Assembly (NCBI GenBank): GCA_029255685.2
Contig: CM055316.2
Location: 69,331,237-69,395,236, forward strand
DNA from: Silene conica
Lineage: Eukaryota > Streptophyta > Magnoliopsida > Caryophyllales > Caryophyllaceae
Length of the DNA: 64,000 nucleotides
Direction: 5' to 3'
Shown here: piece after piece, positions 45,904 through 58,110 of the stretch
How positions within the stretch are numbered: the first letter of the stretch is position 1
Layout of the letters: each line of letters starts with the position of its first letter
Made by a program: the position numbers and the translations under genes
The notes under the pieces: generated by a model
Databases searched by the model: none
Told to the model about the DNA's origin: nothing
What the model saw: the letters and a program-made list of their open reading frames with translations, nothing else

Positions 45904-48612
45904 CTTACGTTTTCAAAATGATAAGCCATGTAAAATCTTAATGAGTCGTTAATTAATTGTGATTCCTGCGAGTTGCCTAATTTTCTGTTGAATTGCTGTG
46001 AAGTTCGTGTTCAGACCGATTGGGTTATGGAAATGGTATTAAATAATTCCTTTGAGATATGCTTTCAATTCTTTTCCTACGATTAGTTAGTCCTTGCATT
46101 TTCTAAACATTTTAATCGCTCGCACGTTAACTAACTGTTATTTAATTATGATTCTTGTAAGTAGCTGCAGAATGTTTAGTTGGTAAAGCTGTGAGATATG
46201 AAAGTTTCCTATAAAGGTTTAATCAAATGTGAATTATGTGATGTGACCACGTGACATCCTGATATGGCCTTAATAACATGAACAGTAGGCGTATGGTATG
46301 AGTATGAACCCTCACTATATGATAGCGTAACCTTGTTTATTTCGTTAAGTTTAATATAGAATCGTTTCAATTATATGTCTAGTATTACGACCTCAAAATA
46401 ATTATGTGTTGCTCGTATGTGATGTCAAAAGTATGATTATCTGAGGAGAGTCTTGTGAAGTGGCAGAATGAAATTTAACTGGTAAGCCTATTAGCATGAT
46501 ATAGTAATCTAATGGTTATATGTAATTGTGATTCTTTGAACAATGTAAATCTTGTGATGTTCTCTCGTATATTGATGGTTTATCTCTGTCTAGTTCCCTG
46601 TGAATATAATCTTTATAACTTTTCAAGTATATTGTTATACCATACAGTGAATTGTATATTGTTATATTAGGACCTGATCACGATGTGTTGAATTATCACT
46701 TGTTGACATATGATTTATGGAAGTACCAGTCTGGTGAATTCGTTTACTTTTATCGTTAATTTTGTTTTCATAATTCATGAACTACAAGAACAATGTTTTA
46801 GTAAAGGAGAGTCAGAATGTCTCCGTGTAGTCTTGATTCGATCCATAACTTGTAAAAATTGTCTTTGATTCGTGTTTATAAATTGCCACAATTACCACTT
46901 TAATGCTTCCAGTGTCAAAATGTTTTCCAAGTGATGATTACCCATGATAACACTCGATGTTTGATAATTATAGTAATCGTTTGCGACATGATAAATTCTA
47001 TAGCTACGTGTTGCCGAAATCCTGTCGGTTGGTTAATTGTTGCATATTATATAAACCTCTTAATTTGCAATTCATATATATTACCAGTTTCATGATAAAT
47101 GATGTAATGTGAGTAGACAGGAAATGTACCTAGTGATTTTAACTTATTGTTATCTATGAATGTTAAGCGGTCTTGTTAGTCTAGGATTGGTGTACGTTTT
47201 GTGAAATATGTCAATGCTCCATGTTTAATTACGTTAATAAATTTTGTCCTGTGTCTTTTCTATAATATGATTACGAACAAGAAATGTTTTAAATTGCCAA
47301 TTATGATCTATGAGTCTCTTGATTGTTTGTATTGTTGTAAATATATTGATTTTGTGTGAAAATTTCAATGGTGTGTAAGCGTTAACTATTCTGATCCTGT
47401 TTTGCTGCGTAATACGATTCTTATCGATCCTAATACTCATGTAAGTGCTCGAGGTTATATGACTACATGATGACTGTTATGGGCTTCTCACGAGTATTTA
47501 TTCGAGTGAATATTAGTCTTTGTTCTTTTATTTTGATAGTTCATATTTTCTTTTGATGAGATAATTCTTTGGTTTATGAGACGGGTTTACTGTGAGATGG
47601 GTAAACTTTTGGTAATTGTCTAGCTGGTTATTTCTAATGATTCTGTATTAGTTTGGTTGGTAGAGCGTATAAGTTCTTGTCCTATGAAGTTGGAATATGA
47701 GGAAACATACAAGCATGTCAATGAGTTTGGTTAAGATATGTACGTTGTCATGTTAATTAGCTGATGGGATAGAGTTTGAGGGGACTGAGTTGCTCGTGAG
47801 ACTAGAACAAAGTCAATGAATGATGTTTATTGAGATTGCAGTTCAGTGTTTTATCGGGTTGTCGCATTCTTTGATCTTGACTCGTGGGTGAGTAGCTTAG
47901 AGTTTTACTCTCTCAGTGTTGAGCAATTCCTTTCAGGAGATATTTGACAATGTTGATGTTGAGATCGAGATGAGAATTGGTTACTGGCGTCGAGATAAGA
48001 GTTGTTAGGCCGTTGTGCCACGTTATGGTTACGGTCTAGGGTGACATTGGTTATTGAGTTATATACTGAGTTGAAATAGATATTGAGGTGGAAGCATTGA
48101 TTTACGGTTTCATCTCACCAGTTCACTCACCCCTTGTCCTTGGTCTTAGATTCGACGACGAGTGCGATACTTGGTTACTTGGAGTAAGATGGTATGAGAT
48201 AAAGTAAGGAGTAAGATGGTTTAATGAGCTGAGATTAGTATAATGAGGTTACAGGGACGTAACCATGTTTTAAGAAGGATAGGATTGTAAAATCTTTTGA
48301 TTTATGATATGTCTAGATGTTTTACATGGCTAAGTGGTATATGGTGATTGTTCATACTTGATAAACCTGTTTACTTCTGTCATGCATGTTATTATGATTC
48401 ATGAAGTATCCCTTAACTTGGTAATACATGAAACTTTGGGGACAAAGTTTTCTTAACGAGGTAGAATGTAACATCTCATGTTTTAAGGTAATTTTATTAG
48501 TTTTGGGTACTAGGTGGTGTCACATTTTGTGTTCGTTACGTGCCTAGTGACCAGGTTGTTGACCATGGGGTGACGAACTTCGGGACGAAGTTCATTTTTA
48601 GGAGGGAAGACT
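45904..48612. other. Internal region of the outer Gypsy element, right part
   Basis: About 2.7 kb between the Athila insertion and the 3' LTR. No gag, protease, reverse transcriptase or integrase motif in any frame. At 48437-48472 GGGACAAAGTTTTCTTAACG followed by AGGTAGAATGTAAC resembles the polypurine/LTR-start region that occurs again at 48578-48615, as if the 3' end signal was duplicated. Otherwise nothing seen. Confidence 0.65.
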
Positions 48613-50967
48613 GTAATACCTGTAATTTTATTATAATATTTCTTTTAATTATTGGACGTATGGATGGTTATTCGAACGTTTATATTCGATAATTAACTTA
48701 CCGAATAAGTATCGTTACGTTTTATAAGTTGTTTGTAATGGTCGAGTATACGAATTAGGAAGATATCGTGTTTACATGTTTAACTTAAGTACGGAGTCGA
48801 AGGTAGTGGGCCTCGAAGGGCGTGCCTTAGTGCAGCCCAATGCCATATCACGTCATTTCAATAACACAACACAAAACTCCCTCCACCTTCTAAACTTAAC
48901 TATACGTTCTAAACCCTAACCCTAAACAACACCTAATACGTAACACCTCACAAAACCTCTTTATCGACACCTTGTATAACCCCTCCTTAATCCTTTTTTC
49001 TGACCTAGTCGACATACTATTGTCTCACCTCCTCACTGCCGCTACTTCAGGGATTTGGAAAGGAAGCCTACGTGGTGGGTTAGGGTGGTCAGGGCCGCCG
49101 GAATTCATAGAGTATAAGGTATGGTCATCCTCGGAATGTTTACTGTTCGTCTGTCCAATTCTATGCGTTGTTAATCAGTCGTATATACCTGTTATACTTG
49201 TTGATGTTTGCATATTTGTAGTCTAGGATGTTTATTAGTCATGTAGGAACCATGGGGGAGTCGTCGTTGACCGCCAGGACCGCTGTCTACGGTGGTTTTA
49301 GTCGCTGGTTTCCAACACGCGTTTTAATTTCAGAACAGAGTCGTGAGGGGATGAAGTTTGTGTTGTTTTTGAGTCACCGTCAGTTCATGGTTGGAATAGG
49401 TAGTAGGGTATCTGGGAAGGTGGTCACCGAGGGATTGGATTGGTGGTTCTCACGGTGGTTCGAAGGGTTCATGGTGGTTGTTGTGGTGGGTTTCGTAAGG
49501 TGGGTCTGTACCATGTCAAAACAGAGGAAACAAGGTAGTGCGTGACTGATGGGTTTTATAGCGGTTGCTTTAGGTGATGATGTGGTGTCGACAGCCACCG
49601 ATGGCTTCCCTGGTACCACCGCAGTACAGAGTCGAGTCTGGTGGTGTCGCAGGCGAAGTCGGTGGTGGAGGTTGGTGTTAGCGGTGGTGTTTTTAGAGGG
49701 GGTTGGTCACGGTTTTGGGCAAAAATGGTTGTTCATGTTAGCGTGTTGTTGGGTGTGCTACTCTTTACGTTTGTCAGTGTTGTTGTTTCATATTTTATTA
49801 ATTATTAGTGAGGTTGTTTAACATTAATAATACTATTAGTTCTAAATTGTTGTATTGTTAATTTATTATGAATTTATAATGGTATATGTCATATGTATAT
49901 GTGTTATTATTAGTACTAATCATATTATTAGAAATCGTTAAGGTTAATTTTATTGATAATGAACATTGTGATTATTATTAATTACTTACTTATGTTGTTG
50001 TTGTTATTCATTTACGAGTGTGCGTTTCATTAATATCACTATTATTAATATTGTTACTTGAGTATTACTATTCGTATATGAGTTATATAAATGGTTGTTT
50101 TGGGGCAAGGTTACTATTTCGGGTAGTTTCTATTTCGGGAAACTTTCCATGTTTGGGAAGTTATTATATTTAGCATTTCGTTATTATTCTGAATATACGG
50201 GTTAAGTGAAGAGTTGTAATCGTTAAATATTATATGTTTAGGTGACGGTTTTCACGTGGAGTAATTCTAACAGCGGTTGACTGCCATTCTACAATTCGAG
50301 GTAGGGGAATATCTATGTTTGTAAGTGTGACCTGACATGAGGTTACTCGTTATCTGGTTGATATATTTACTTGTGATATATATTGTGATTGGATGTTTAT
50401 TGATTATCGTGGAGAATGGGTCTTGTGAAATGGGTCTTGTGATATGGGTCTTGTGATAAGGGACTTGTGATATGGCCATGGGAGGAGTGGTGTGATGGAG
50501 GTGAAGTGGATGACGGAATGAGGTGGATATGGCGTGGAGTGATTTTTGGGTCTTGTGATATGGAGGCGGAGTGGTGTACTGATCTTTTATATTTCATGTC
50601 TTATTATATGTCTTCCTACTCAACCTCGAGGTTGACCCTGTGTATTCGTGTGACACCTACGATGATCCGGAATGGGGAGTAGATTCTACAGGAAAGAGAC
50701 AGACGAGCTAGGAGCAGGGACGGGAATGTGAGATGCAGACTTGGGACTGACTTAGTATTATATCGCTTGTAGAGTAGTCATCAGTTGTACTTTTAATTCT
50801 GTTGCGTAGTTCCTGTAACATCAAAGTTTAAATTTTATCTATTCTATATAAAGTACTTTGTATTGTTTTACTTTGCTATTCACTACCTCGGACATTCCGA
50901 GATGGTAACAGCTCTATTTATTTGAGAATGTCTTGCTAAAGACTCTTGAATAAATGGGGGTGTTACA
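48613..50967 (+). repeat. 3' LTR of the outer Gypsy element
   Basis: 2355 bp, nearly identical to 25957-28312 and ending GGTGTTACA before the ACGTC duplication. Confidence 0.93.
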
Positions 50968-50972
50968 ACGTC

Positions 50973-53436
50973 AATGCTATGGAGTCCCACAGTATCAACT
51001 ACAGAAATCAACATAATGTCAGCATAATTGGCATAAAGCTCTTGCTGTGTGGTTGAGTCCGAAGAAGCATCGGTTGGGTCCAGCAACAGGTGCTGCAGAA
51101 GTTGAAGACATCATGTGATCCAACAACAAAACCCAACACTCAATGACACTATTTTAAACCTGGGTCCCAGGCAACAGCGTCATCATGTCCTCTCGATTAA
51201 CCATGAAGACATCGTCGTATTTCACCAATTCCTCCTTACAAAACGAAGCATGCACTAATAAAACTACCGCAGTAAATATACATTGCACATTATTTACAGG
51301 AATATCAAAATTGGTGTTCACTTACATCTTATCGTCTGAAGCGGTGGGGCTAAATGCGTAATCCATAACGGCCTTCCTCAGACTTAATACAGTTGATAGT
51401 TTATCCTTGCGACTGATAATAAATTCTGATGCGACACGCTGATTAGCGTCAGGTTGTCCGCAATCAATTGAGCACCCAATATTTTCCGGTACGCCGTCCA
51501 TGCATGGTAGCTCACGTGGCGAGTGGAGTAAGAAGGCGTGGTTGATAAAATTAGTGCCAGGGTCAGATGTCTCATCGACCAATGTAATCCCCCCTGATTC
51601 AGTTGCCCCCTTCCCATTTTTCATGGTAGCTATGCAGCGTGCTGCCTCCAACGGGCTATATCCTGCGGCCTCCAGGTCAGACACTAATAAGGTCTCTTGC
51701 TAAGGGGGGTTGGTTCCGCTACCTCCGACGCATGATGCCCCGTCGCCATTTCTGCAATTATTTGAGCCATTTCAGCCGTTCCGTACGGCACCAAGCTGAA
51801 ACCCTCCCCGCACGATGGGGGGAACTTCGTCCGACGCCAGCAACCCCTCGTTGCCAGCGCACACTGGCGCGTCATCCCCAAGCAGTTGTGTTGGCGTAAC
51901 AGGCGATGCAACGTCAGTGCCTCGCCCATCCAGGCTAAGTTCCGTAGTTCCAGCGTCGGGAACATCCACCAAGTCACCGCTTTCTCTCAGACCGGCCAGT
52001 GCCCCAACTAACTGAGCGGTCGCGGCGAGCTGTTCGTCCTCGTAAACTACAGCAGCAACACTCTTGTCAACCAGCTGCTTCATCGCCACCGGAGCTTTAT
52101 CAACGGATACCTCCATCCGGTCGTTGATCTCTTCCACCTCATCACAGTATCTATAGAGCTCTTCATAATGCCAAAAATATTGAGTTGACTCTGATGGTAC
52201 AAAGCGGTCGGGAGCGGAGTGGCCCTTCATCACGTCCTTTAATTTGGATAAAGCCTCGGCATACCAAGAATGAAAAACAGCTGCATTCCTTTGAATCTTC
52301 AGATAGAGCTCGTGGACCTCCTAAAATGAAGCAAACGACTCGGCGTTAGCGTGCAATATTTAAAAAAATGAGAAAAACAAAAATGAACACGTGCAAACAG
52401 TGCCTACATCCAACGCTCGCTCCTTTATCTGGGCGTCGTCCTCAACGCCTTCAGGAATCTCGAACTGAAGGAACCTCTTCCTGCCATTTGGCGCTTCCTT
52501 TTTCGCAGGTTCATTACTTGCGAATTGAGGTAAACGGAGAACCTCCTGAACCCCGGTCAATAGAAGCTGGTTGGTATTGGCTGCACGCAAGCTCCGGGGG
52601 TACTTCACAATGGACCACGCCTGGCGACCCAGCCCTCCATCATCCATTTCACCCTCAATTCTCTTCCTTAGCCTTTCCTCGACCTAGTGCTTGATTAGAG
52701 GTAGATCGGGGCAGGGAATCTCACCCCAGAAGGCGAAACGCTGGAAATAGGTTATCATTAAAAATGGGATGCACCCAACTAGAAAAGATTTCCCAGCTGT
52801 AGCATCCACTCCAGCCCCGATGACAGCATTTAGTAGGTATGTACACCAGTCAAGCCGGTGTATGGCGCCTACATCCTCGACCGCCATCAGAAGCTTGAGA
52901 TCGACCACGCTATTGATGGTTGGGGCAAGGAAAGACGACATGCATAACAAGACGTACAGGCGGCAGAAATGTTCACCTCCCTCTTGGTCTGCCAATATTG
53001 CATTTTTTATCTTCCCGAGAGGTATGACGTCTTTTGAGTTCTTCACGCCAAACATATTCCTCCACCGGAATTTCAGAGCCGCTATTTCAGGAGCGTCTGA
53101 CCCTTTTTGCTTCCCCGTTGGTATGATGACGAGCTCGTCAGGTCCAGCAGGGAGAAGGAAGCAGTCTCGAACGTCATGTTTCATGATCATAAACTCTTTT
53201 ATCCTGATATCTGTTCTAAACATGAACGACCCATCCGAGACGCAGTCCATAAAATCCAGCACGTTACGTAGGGGATACTGCCCGAACTTCAGCTCAAGCA
53301 TCCCTCCAAAACCTATTCTGGCAGCCGCCGCTCTTTGGGCATCATTTAACATGCCAATTAGCTCAAACAACATCCTCGCCCGGCATTTGACGCCTACTCT
53401 AACCGCCGGGATAACCAACTCTTGGGATGCAGACAT
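50973..53436 (-). pseudogene. N-terminal part of the MULE Ulp1 gene
   Basis: The ATG at 53436 follows a good acceptor (TGCTGTAG) of a 5' UTR intron. Exons: 53436 to about 52412, 52321-51324, 51245-51159 and 51092 to about 50975. The first exon encodes a domain like those that precede Ulp1 in plant transposon-borne proteins: Phe-Leu-Leu-Pro-Ala-Gly-Pro, Pro-Thr-Gly-Lys-Gln, a Phe-Leu-Ala-Pro-Thr motif and Asp-Trp-Cys-Thr-Tyr-Leu. The second exon is a long charged, possibly coiled region. Stop codons interrupt it at 52686-52684 (TAG), 51774-51772 (TGA) and 51702-51700 (TAG), each in frame with open sequence on both sides and each explainable by a C-to-T change. The gene continues after the Gypsy insertion at 25331. 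The precise role of the N-terminal region is unknown. Confidence 0.68.
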
Positions 53437-53519
53437 CTACAGCAGCAAAAAAAAAGGATTGTCACGAAAACGACAAATTAACAAATGCACATTGCAACAA
53501 GCCATACATGGCAATTACA

Positions 53520-54480
53520 TGTTATGCAATGAAGTTACGAGGCTTGTTCTATAAAGTTACATGTTATGCAATTACATAGGAAACAGGACATGATGCAATA
53601 GAGTTACACAAATCATGCCATGGAGTTTTACATATGCAGCAATAGAGTTACACAGTTTATGATATAGAGTTACACATATTTTTGTAATAGCTTTACACAT
53701 ATAACACACATATATGCCAATAGAGTTACACAAGTTGTTCAATAAAGTTACACACTTTATTTCATAGAGTTACAATTGCCATTTATTCAGGTTGATCAAT
53801 AGATTTACACATATCCTCTAATAGAGTAACACATATGCTGCAATAGAGTTACACAGGTTGTTCAATAAAGTTACACACTTGTTTTAATAGAGTTGCACAT
53901 GCTATTTTATCAGGTTGATCAATAGAGTTACACATATCCTCTAATAGAGTTATACATATGCTGCAATATAGTTACACCGTTGATCTTATAGAGTTACATC
54001 TTATACAGTTACACATATTACTGTAATAGCTTTACACGTGTAATACACATATATGACAGTAGAGTTACACATGTTGTTCAATAAAGTTACACACTTTTAT
54101 TTCATAGAGTTACAATTGCCATTTATTCAGGTTGATCAATAGATTTACACATATCCTCTAATAGAGTAACGCATATGCTGCAATAGAGTTACACAGGTTG
54201 TTCAATAAAGTTACACACTTGTTTCCATAGAGTTGCACATGCTATTTTATCAGGTTGATCAATAGAGTTACACATATCCTCTAATAGAGTTATACATATG
54301 CTGCAATATAGTTACACCGTTGATCTTATACAGTTACATCTTATACAGTTACACATATTACTGTAATAGCTTTACACGTGTAATACACATATTTGACAGT
54401 AGAATTACACAGGGTGTTCTATAAAGTTACATACTTTGTTCCATAAAGTAGCACATGCTCTTCAATGAAATTACCCAGGT
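53520..54480. repeat. Large array of ATAGAGTTACACA motifs in the 5' UTR intron of the Ulp1 gene
   Basis: Some thirty copies of the motif or close variants, in the TAGAGTTACACA orientation. Part is a higher-order direct repeat of roughly 330 bp (about 53680-54010 against 54030-54370). It fills the intron 54760-53437 and has no coding content. Confidence 0.9.
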
Positions 54481-54760
54481 CATAACAACATCCTATTTCC
54501 CGAATGCTAATAATAAACATAAGAATCCCATTTAAGCAGACAACAGTAATACCAGCATACGAATCTGGAAACAAATTAGACACAATAGAGACCAAAAAGT
54601 GAAAAAAACTAAACTAAACAACAACATCAAATGAGTCGAATGCAAAAAATAATAAGAAGAACAACAATGCAAATTAAGTTCGTAAATAAAGCTACGATTA
54701 TAAAAACTAATATAAATCAAATGAGTCGAATGCAAAAATAATAAGAAGAACAACATTTAC

Positions 54761-54990
54761 CTTGTAAATGGATGAGACTCTGGAAGTAGATGATGACAGC
54801 AGCAATATGGGTGTCTTGGCAGGAATTTAGATGAAGACCAGGTTGTATTGATGAAGATGAATAACGATGGAGGAATGCAAAGCCTTTTTTTTTCTCAGAG
54901 GTTGAGGGAGACGAAGTGGTTCACAGAGAAGGAAGTTCAAATTGCAAAATTGGAAAAATGAGAGAGTAGGAAACGTGAAACACAGTAAAT
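54761..54990 (-). other. Untranslated first exon and start region of the MULE Ulp1 gene
   Basis: On the minus strand the sequence runs into a donor, AAG followed by GTAAATG, at 54761/54760, with its acceptor just before the ATG at 53436. The exon is CT-rich with short CATC repeats, as in plant leaders. No clear TATA box; transcription start is approximate. Confidence 0.5.
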
Positions 54991-55157
54991 TGTGTCAGTT
55001 TAGAATAATGTGCATATGATTAGTTAGTTGGCAACAATAAAAAAATATGTTTTAATTGTTTTCTATAGGTTAATCTAAGCCATTGATTTGTTTTAATCTA
55101 AGGGTTAGTATTAGGACTCAAGGACTCAACACTAGGGGGTGGACTCATTTGATCTTG

Positions 55158-55165
55158 ATTATATA

Positions 55166-55211
<46 letters not shown>
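55158..55211. repeat. (TA)n microsatellite
   Basis: Mostly pure TA repeat at the border between the MULE end and the Copia fragment. A TATA-type promoter of the Copia LTR may be embedded in it. Confidence 0.9.
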
Positions 55212-55212
<1 letters not shown>

Positions 55213-57181
55213 CTGCGGCATAGATTTTAGAATATCAATAAAAACACTGTCGTCACAAGAGCAGTCTTAAAACTATCATTTCATCAATTCTCTTTTCAGC
55301 ATAACAATGCTCATACTAATCATTAATCAACATTGTATCAGAGCCATGAGCATCTATGCTCTTGGTTTCTGCATATATCAAGTTCTCTTTGTTTTGCATG
55401 TTTAAGTAAGTTATCTTTATCAAAGCTGCAGTCTTTATTGTTAGAAAGCTTTATTTTAGTTAAAGTTTCAAACTTTTATCGTTTTCAATATCTGTCATCA
55501 TGCCTGATAGTATAGAAACAACCAAAACAGTTATAGAGGTTACAGATCTTTTGTACTGTAACTCAAATGATGTAGGAAGCACTCTAAAAGTAACACCTCT
55601 GTTAACTGGGGTAGAAAATTACATTCCTTGGAAGAGGGGGATGGAGTTGGCACTGTCAGCCAAGGGAAAGCTTGGTTTTGTGACAGGTGTAGTGGAAAGA
55701 CCTAAGTCTGATAATGTGAGGATAGAAGCATAGATGGCGACAAATAGTTTGGTTATTGCTTGGATCTTACAAAATGTGAGTGAACCCATTAAGATGACTA
55801 TTTTGTATGCTCAGTCTGCTAAGGAAATTTGGAAAATTTTGAATGGAAGGTACCTAGTGAGTAATGGTGCAAGGGAATATAGACTGAACAAGGACACTTA
55901 TGAAATGAAACACAATGGGAAATCTGTGACTGACTACTATATTCAACTCAGATCTGTGTGGGATGAATTGGAAAATCTTCATGATTATCCAGTCATCATT
56001 GTCATAATAGAAGAAATCAGTGCATTCTTAGACACCATGCAGAAACATCAAGAAGAATTTAGACTTTTTCAATTCTTGAATGGACTAGATGCTTCTATGG
56101 CCCACAGAGAAGCGCCTTGCTGCTTATGTCACCTCTACTATCCGTCGATGATGTTATGTCTATCATGGTTCAAGAAGAGGCACAACAAAGCAACACCCTT
56201 ACGTCTGGCCCTAAAGTTGAAATGGAAACATCTGCCCTCTTGGGAAAGGGGGAGCAACAACATTTTGAGACTGAGTGCAAACACTGTGGATACCATAACC
56301 ATACTTCTGAGAAGTGCTGGTTTGCTCCAGGAAATCAGAGATCCAGGAGAGGAGGTGTGAGTTCAGGAAGGGGACAAGGAAACTCTAGAGGTGGTAGAAG
56401 AACCTACAGAGAAAGAGGCAGAACCAATTATGGTAACAACAATGGATATGGCAACTCAAATGGATGTGGTAATACCTCTGAGAAATATGGTAACACCTCT
56501 AGACCCTCTTTTTCTGGTGTATCTCAAAAGAAATCTGCTTACAATACTCAAGCTGAACCAAGCAATGCAGAGATTGTTGCTGCCTTGACTGCCACTAGTC
56601 AGCAGCTGGAGAACCTGTCAAAGTATGTTCCGGGGAATAGAAGTGGTTTCAAGTCTGGCAATTATACTGATGAAGAGATGGAGTGTAATTTTGCAGGTAT
56701 CCTTTCCTGTCACAATGTAGAATTTAACAAAAATAAATGGATTGTTAACCCAGGTGCAAGTAATCCCATGATTACTACTCTAAGTAACCTTCACAATGTC
56801 AGGAAACTTTCGAGGAAGCCCAAAATTAATCTTCCCAATGGGGAGATCTCTTGGGCGACTCATGTGGGAGATATGGTGCTTAAAAATGGCCTAAAACTGA
56901 GAGAAGTCATGTATGTGTCAGATTTTAAACAGAATCTGATGTATGTTCAGAAGCTGGCTAGAGACAATAATTGTTATCTTAATTTTCATGATTCGTATTG
57001 TCTTGTGCAGGACTGTACTACCCATGATGTCAGGGCCAAAAGGAAAGCTGTTAGTGGATTATACTATTTAGAGACTCTCAAAAACACATCTAATGCAGCA
57101 GACAACAAAAATTCCATGAACTCTTTTTCTTTACTTTCAAAAATTCCAACAAAAATTTTGACTTATATTTTAATTTTTTAG
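55212..57181 (+). mobile_element. Fragment of a second Ty1/Copia element (LTR end, primer site, gag, protease start)
   Basis: An LTR end (CATTAATCAACA, about 55331) is followed by TTGTATCAGAGCCATGAGC at 55332, a tRNA-Met-type primer site. Gag then starts at 55500. Homology to Copia ends near 57120, after which the DNA is AT-rich. The start of the LTR is not identified. It may lie on the far side of the MULE, which would mean that the MULE went into this LTR. Confidence 0.7.
55500..57181 (+). pseudogene. gag: Copia gag and protease remnant
   Basis: From ATG 55500 the frame is a Copia gag (Pro-Leu-Leu-Thr-Gly-Val-Glu-Asn-Tyr-Ile-Pro-Trp, Ala-Lys-Glu-Ile-Trp). It is broken by a TAG at 55731-55733 and by a one-base shift near 56112. 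The downstream frame carries a CCHC knuckle (Cys-Lys-His-Cys-x4-His-x4-Cys, about 56274), a Gly/Arg/Asn-rich stretch, and a protease start in which the catalytic Asp-Thr-Gly or Asp-Ser-Gly has become Asn-Pro-Gly (Trp-Ile-Val-Asn-Pro-Gly-Ala, about 56738). A Gly-Leu-Tyr-Tyr-Leu motif of the pre-integrase region follows at about 57058. Integrase and reverse transcriptase are missing. An old, dead copy. Confidence 0.85.
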
Positions 57182-58110
57182 GCGTTAAATTTAAATATAA
57201 TTAAGCTTATATGTTTTATTTTTTAGTTTCAATATAATTTTTTGTATTAACTTTTTTTATAATTAAAGGTGTTCATATTCTTTTCAATAAAGCTCGTAAA
57301 ATATACATATAAGCTCAAAAAATCTATATTATCAAATAGATATATAGATATATAGAACTGATTGTATAGTCAACTAAATAAATAAAATAATAATTGATTC
57401 TTTCAAATTGAAGAAGTCAACTTTTTAATTGGAGGCATTGAATATTAAAATATCTGATTTAAATAATTAGCAAGAGTTATAGAGATAGCTTCAAACTTGC
57501 CATAAATTTAGGTACATTATTATTAAAGATAATACAGTCATAATTGATTATTTTTGATGTTATGGAAAGTTTTCTGGTATATTAATTATGTTATATTAAT
57601 TCTGAAAAAGACATATTTTAAGACGTGAAAAAGAGCAAATTCAATTAAAAATGAGGAAATAGTGTCTTTTGAACTATTATTTTGAGCCATTCACATAAAA
57701 ACTGAGTTTTTTTGGTCATTTTTGGAGTAATTTGGTATCATCTATGGAAATATTGTTATTTCCTTAAATTTGAATGTCTATTAATTTTTTAGGTCGATCA
57801 AAATAATTTTAAATGTGCATTAAAATATTCCAATGATAACCTTATTTTCATATTAATCTTAAAATTTAAAATATGAATATAGTGTTAAATTTAGGCAAGA
57901 TAAGTTAATTAGGTAAGGTGATACTTGAATAACTTTACCTATTTTTGAAAATCACATCATTGATTTTAATTGACTTGTTTTTCATAGGTCAATCATCAAT
58001 TAAAACATTTATAATACTATAATTATAATTATAATTACTTTATTTTAAAATTACGATTTACAATTACAGCAGCTAATACGCGGCATTAGGCTACGACAAG
58101 TTTTTGATTT
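57182..58110. other. AT-rich DNA, nothing recognised
   Basis: No reading frame with a domain, no inverted ends and no clear repeat. Probably old degenerated element sequence or host intergenic DNA. Confidence 0.6.

Larger units (their letters stand above)
25957..50967 (+). mobile_element. Non-autonomous Ty3/Gypsy element (chromovirus-like ends), host of the Athila element
   Basis: LTRs at 25957-28312 and 48613-50967, target duplication ACGTC at 25952-25956 and 50968-50972, a tRNA-Met-type primer site after the left LTR and a polypurine stretch (AGGAGGGAAGAC) before the right LTR. The closing motif GGGACGAAGTTC...AGGAGGG before TGTAATACC is typical of Tekay/Del-type chromoviruses. After removing the Athila insertion the internal region is only about 3.9 kb and holds no gag or pol motif, so the element depends on others. 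By eye about 15 substitutions separate the two LTRs, so the insertion is young. Confidence 0.93.
1..55150 (-). mobile_element. Mutator-like element (Ulp1-carrying MULE), partial, host of the nest
   Basis: The pieces 1-4014, 24339-25956 and 50968 to about 55150 form one element once the two retrotransposons with clear target-site duplications are removed. Across both junctions a minus-strand gene with Ulp1 (C48) protease domains stays open, which is why I treat the three pieces as one unit. Plant Mutator-like elements are known to carry Ulp1-like genes (the Kaonashi/KIR group). No MURA transposase is seen; it could lie to the left of the window. The right end near 55150 is placed where the promoter-like DNA of the gene gives way to a (TA)n tract and a Copia fragment. 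No terminal inverted repeat can be checked because the other end is outside the window. Class assignment is inferred; the single-element reading is well supported. Confidence 0.6.

Noticed and set aside
52769..53554. 261-residue plus-strand open frame
   Set aside because: Antisense shadow of the N-terminal exon of the Ulp1 gene, which has domain similarity and splice signals.
53520..54480. Repeat array with spacers, CRISPR-like at first sight
   Set aside because: Core is short and degenerate, spacing is irregular, and the context is a plant transposon intron.
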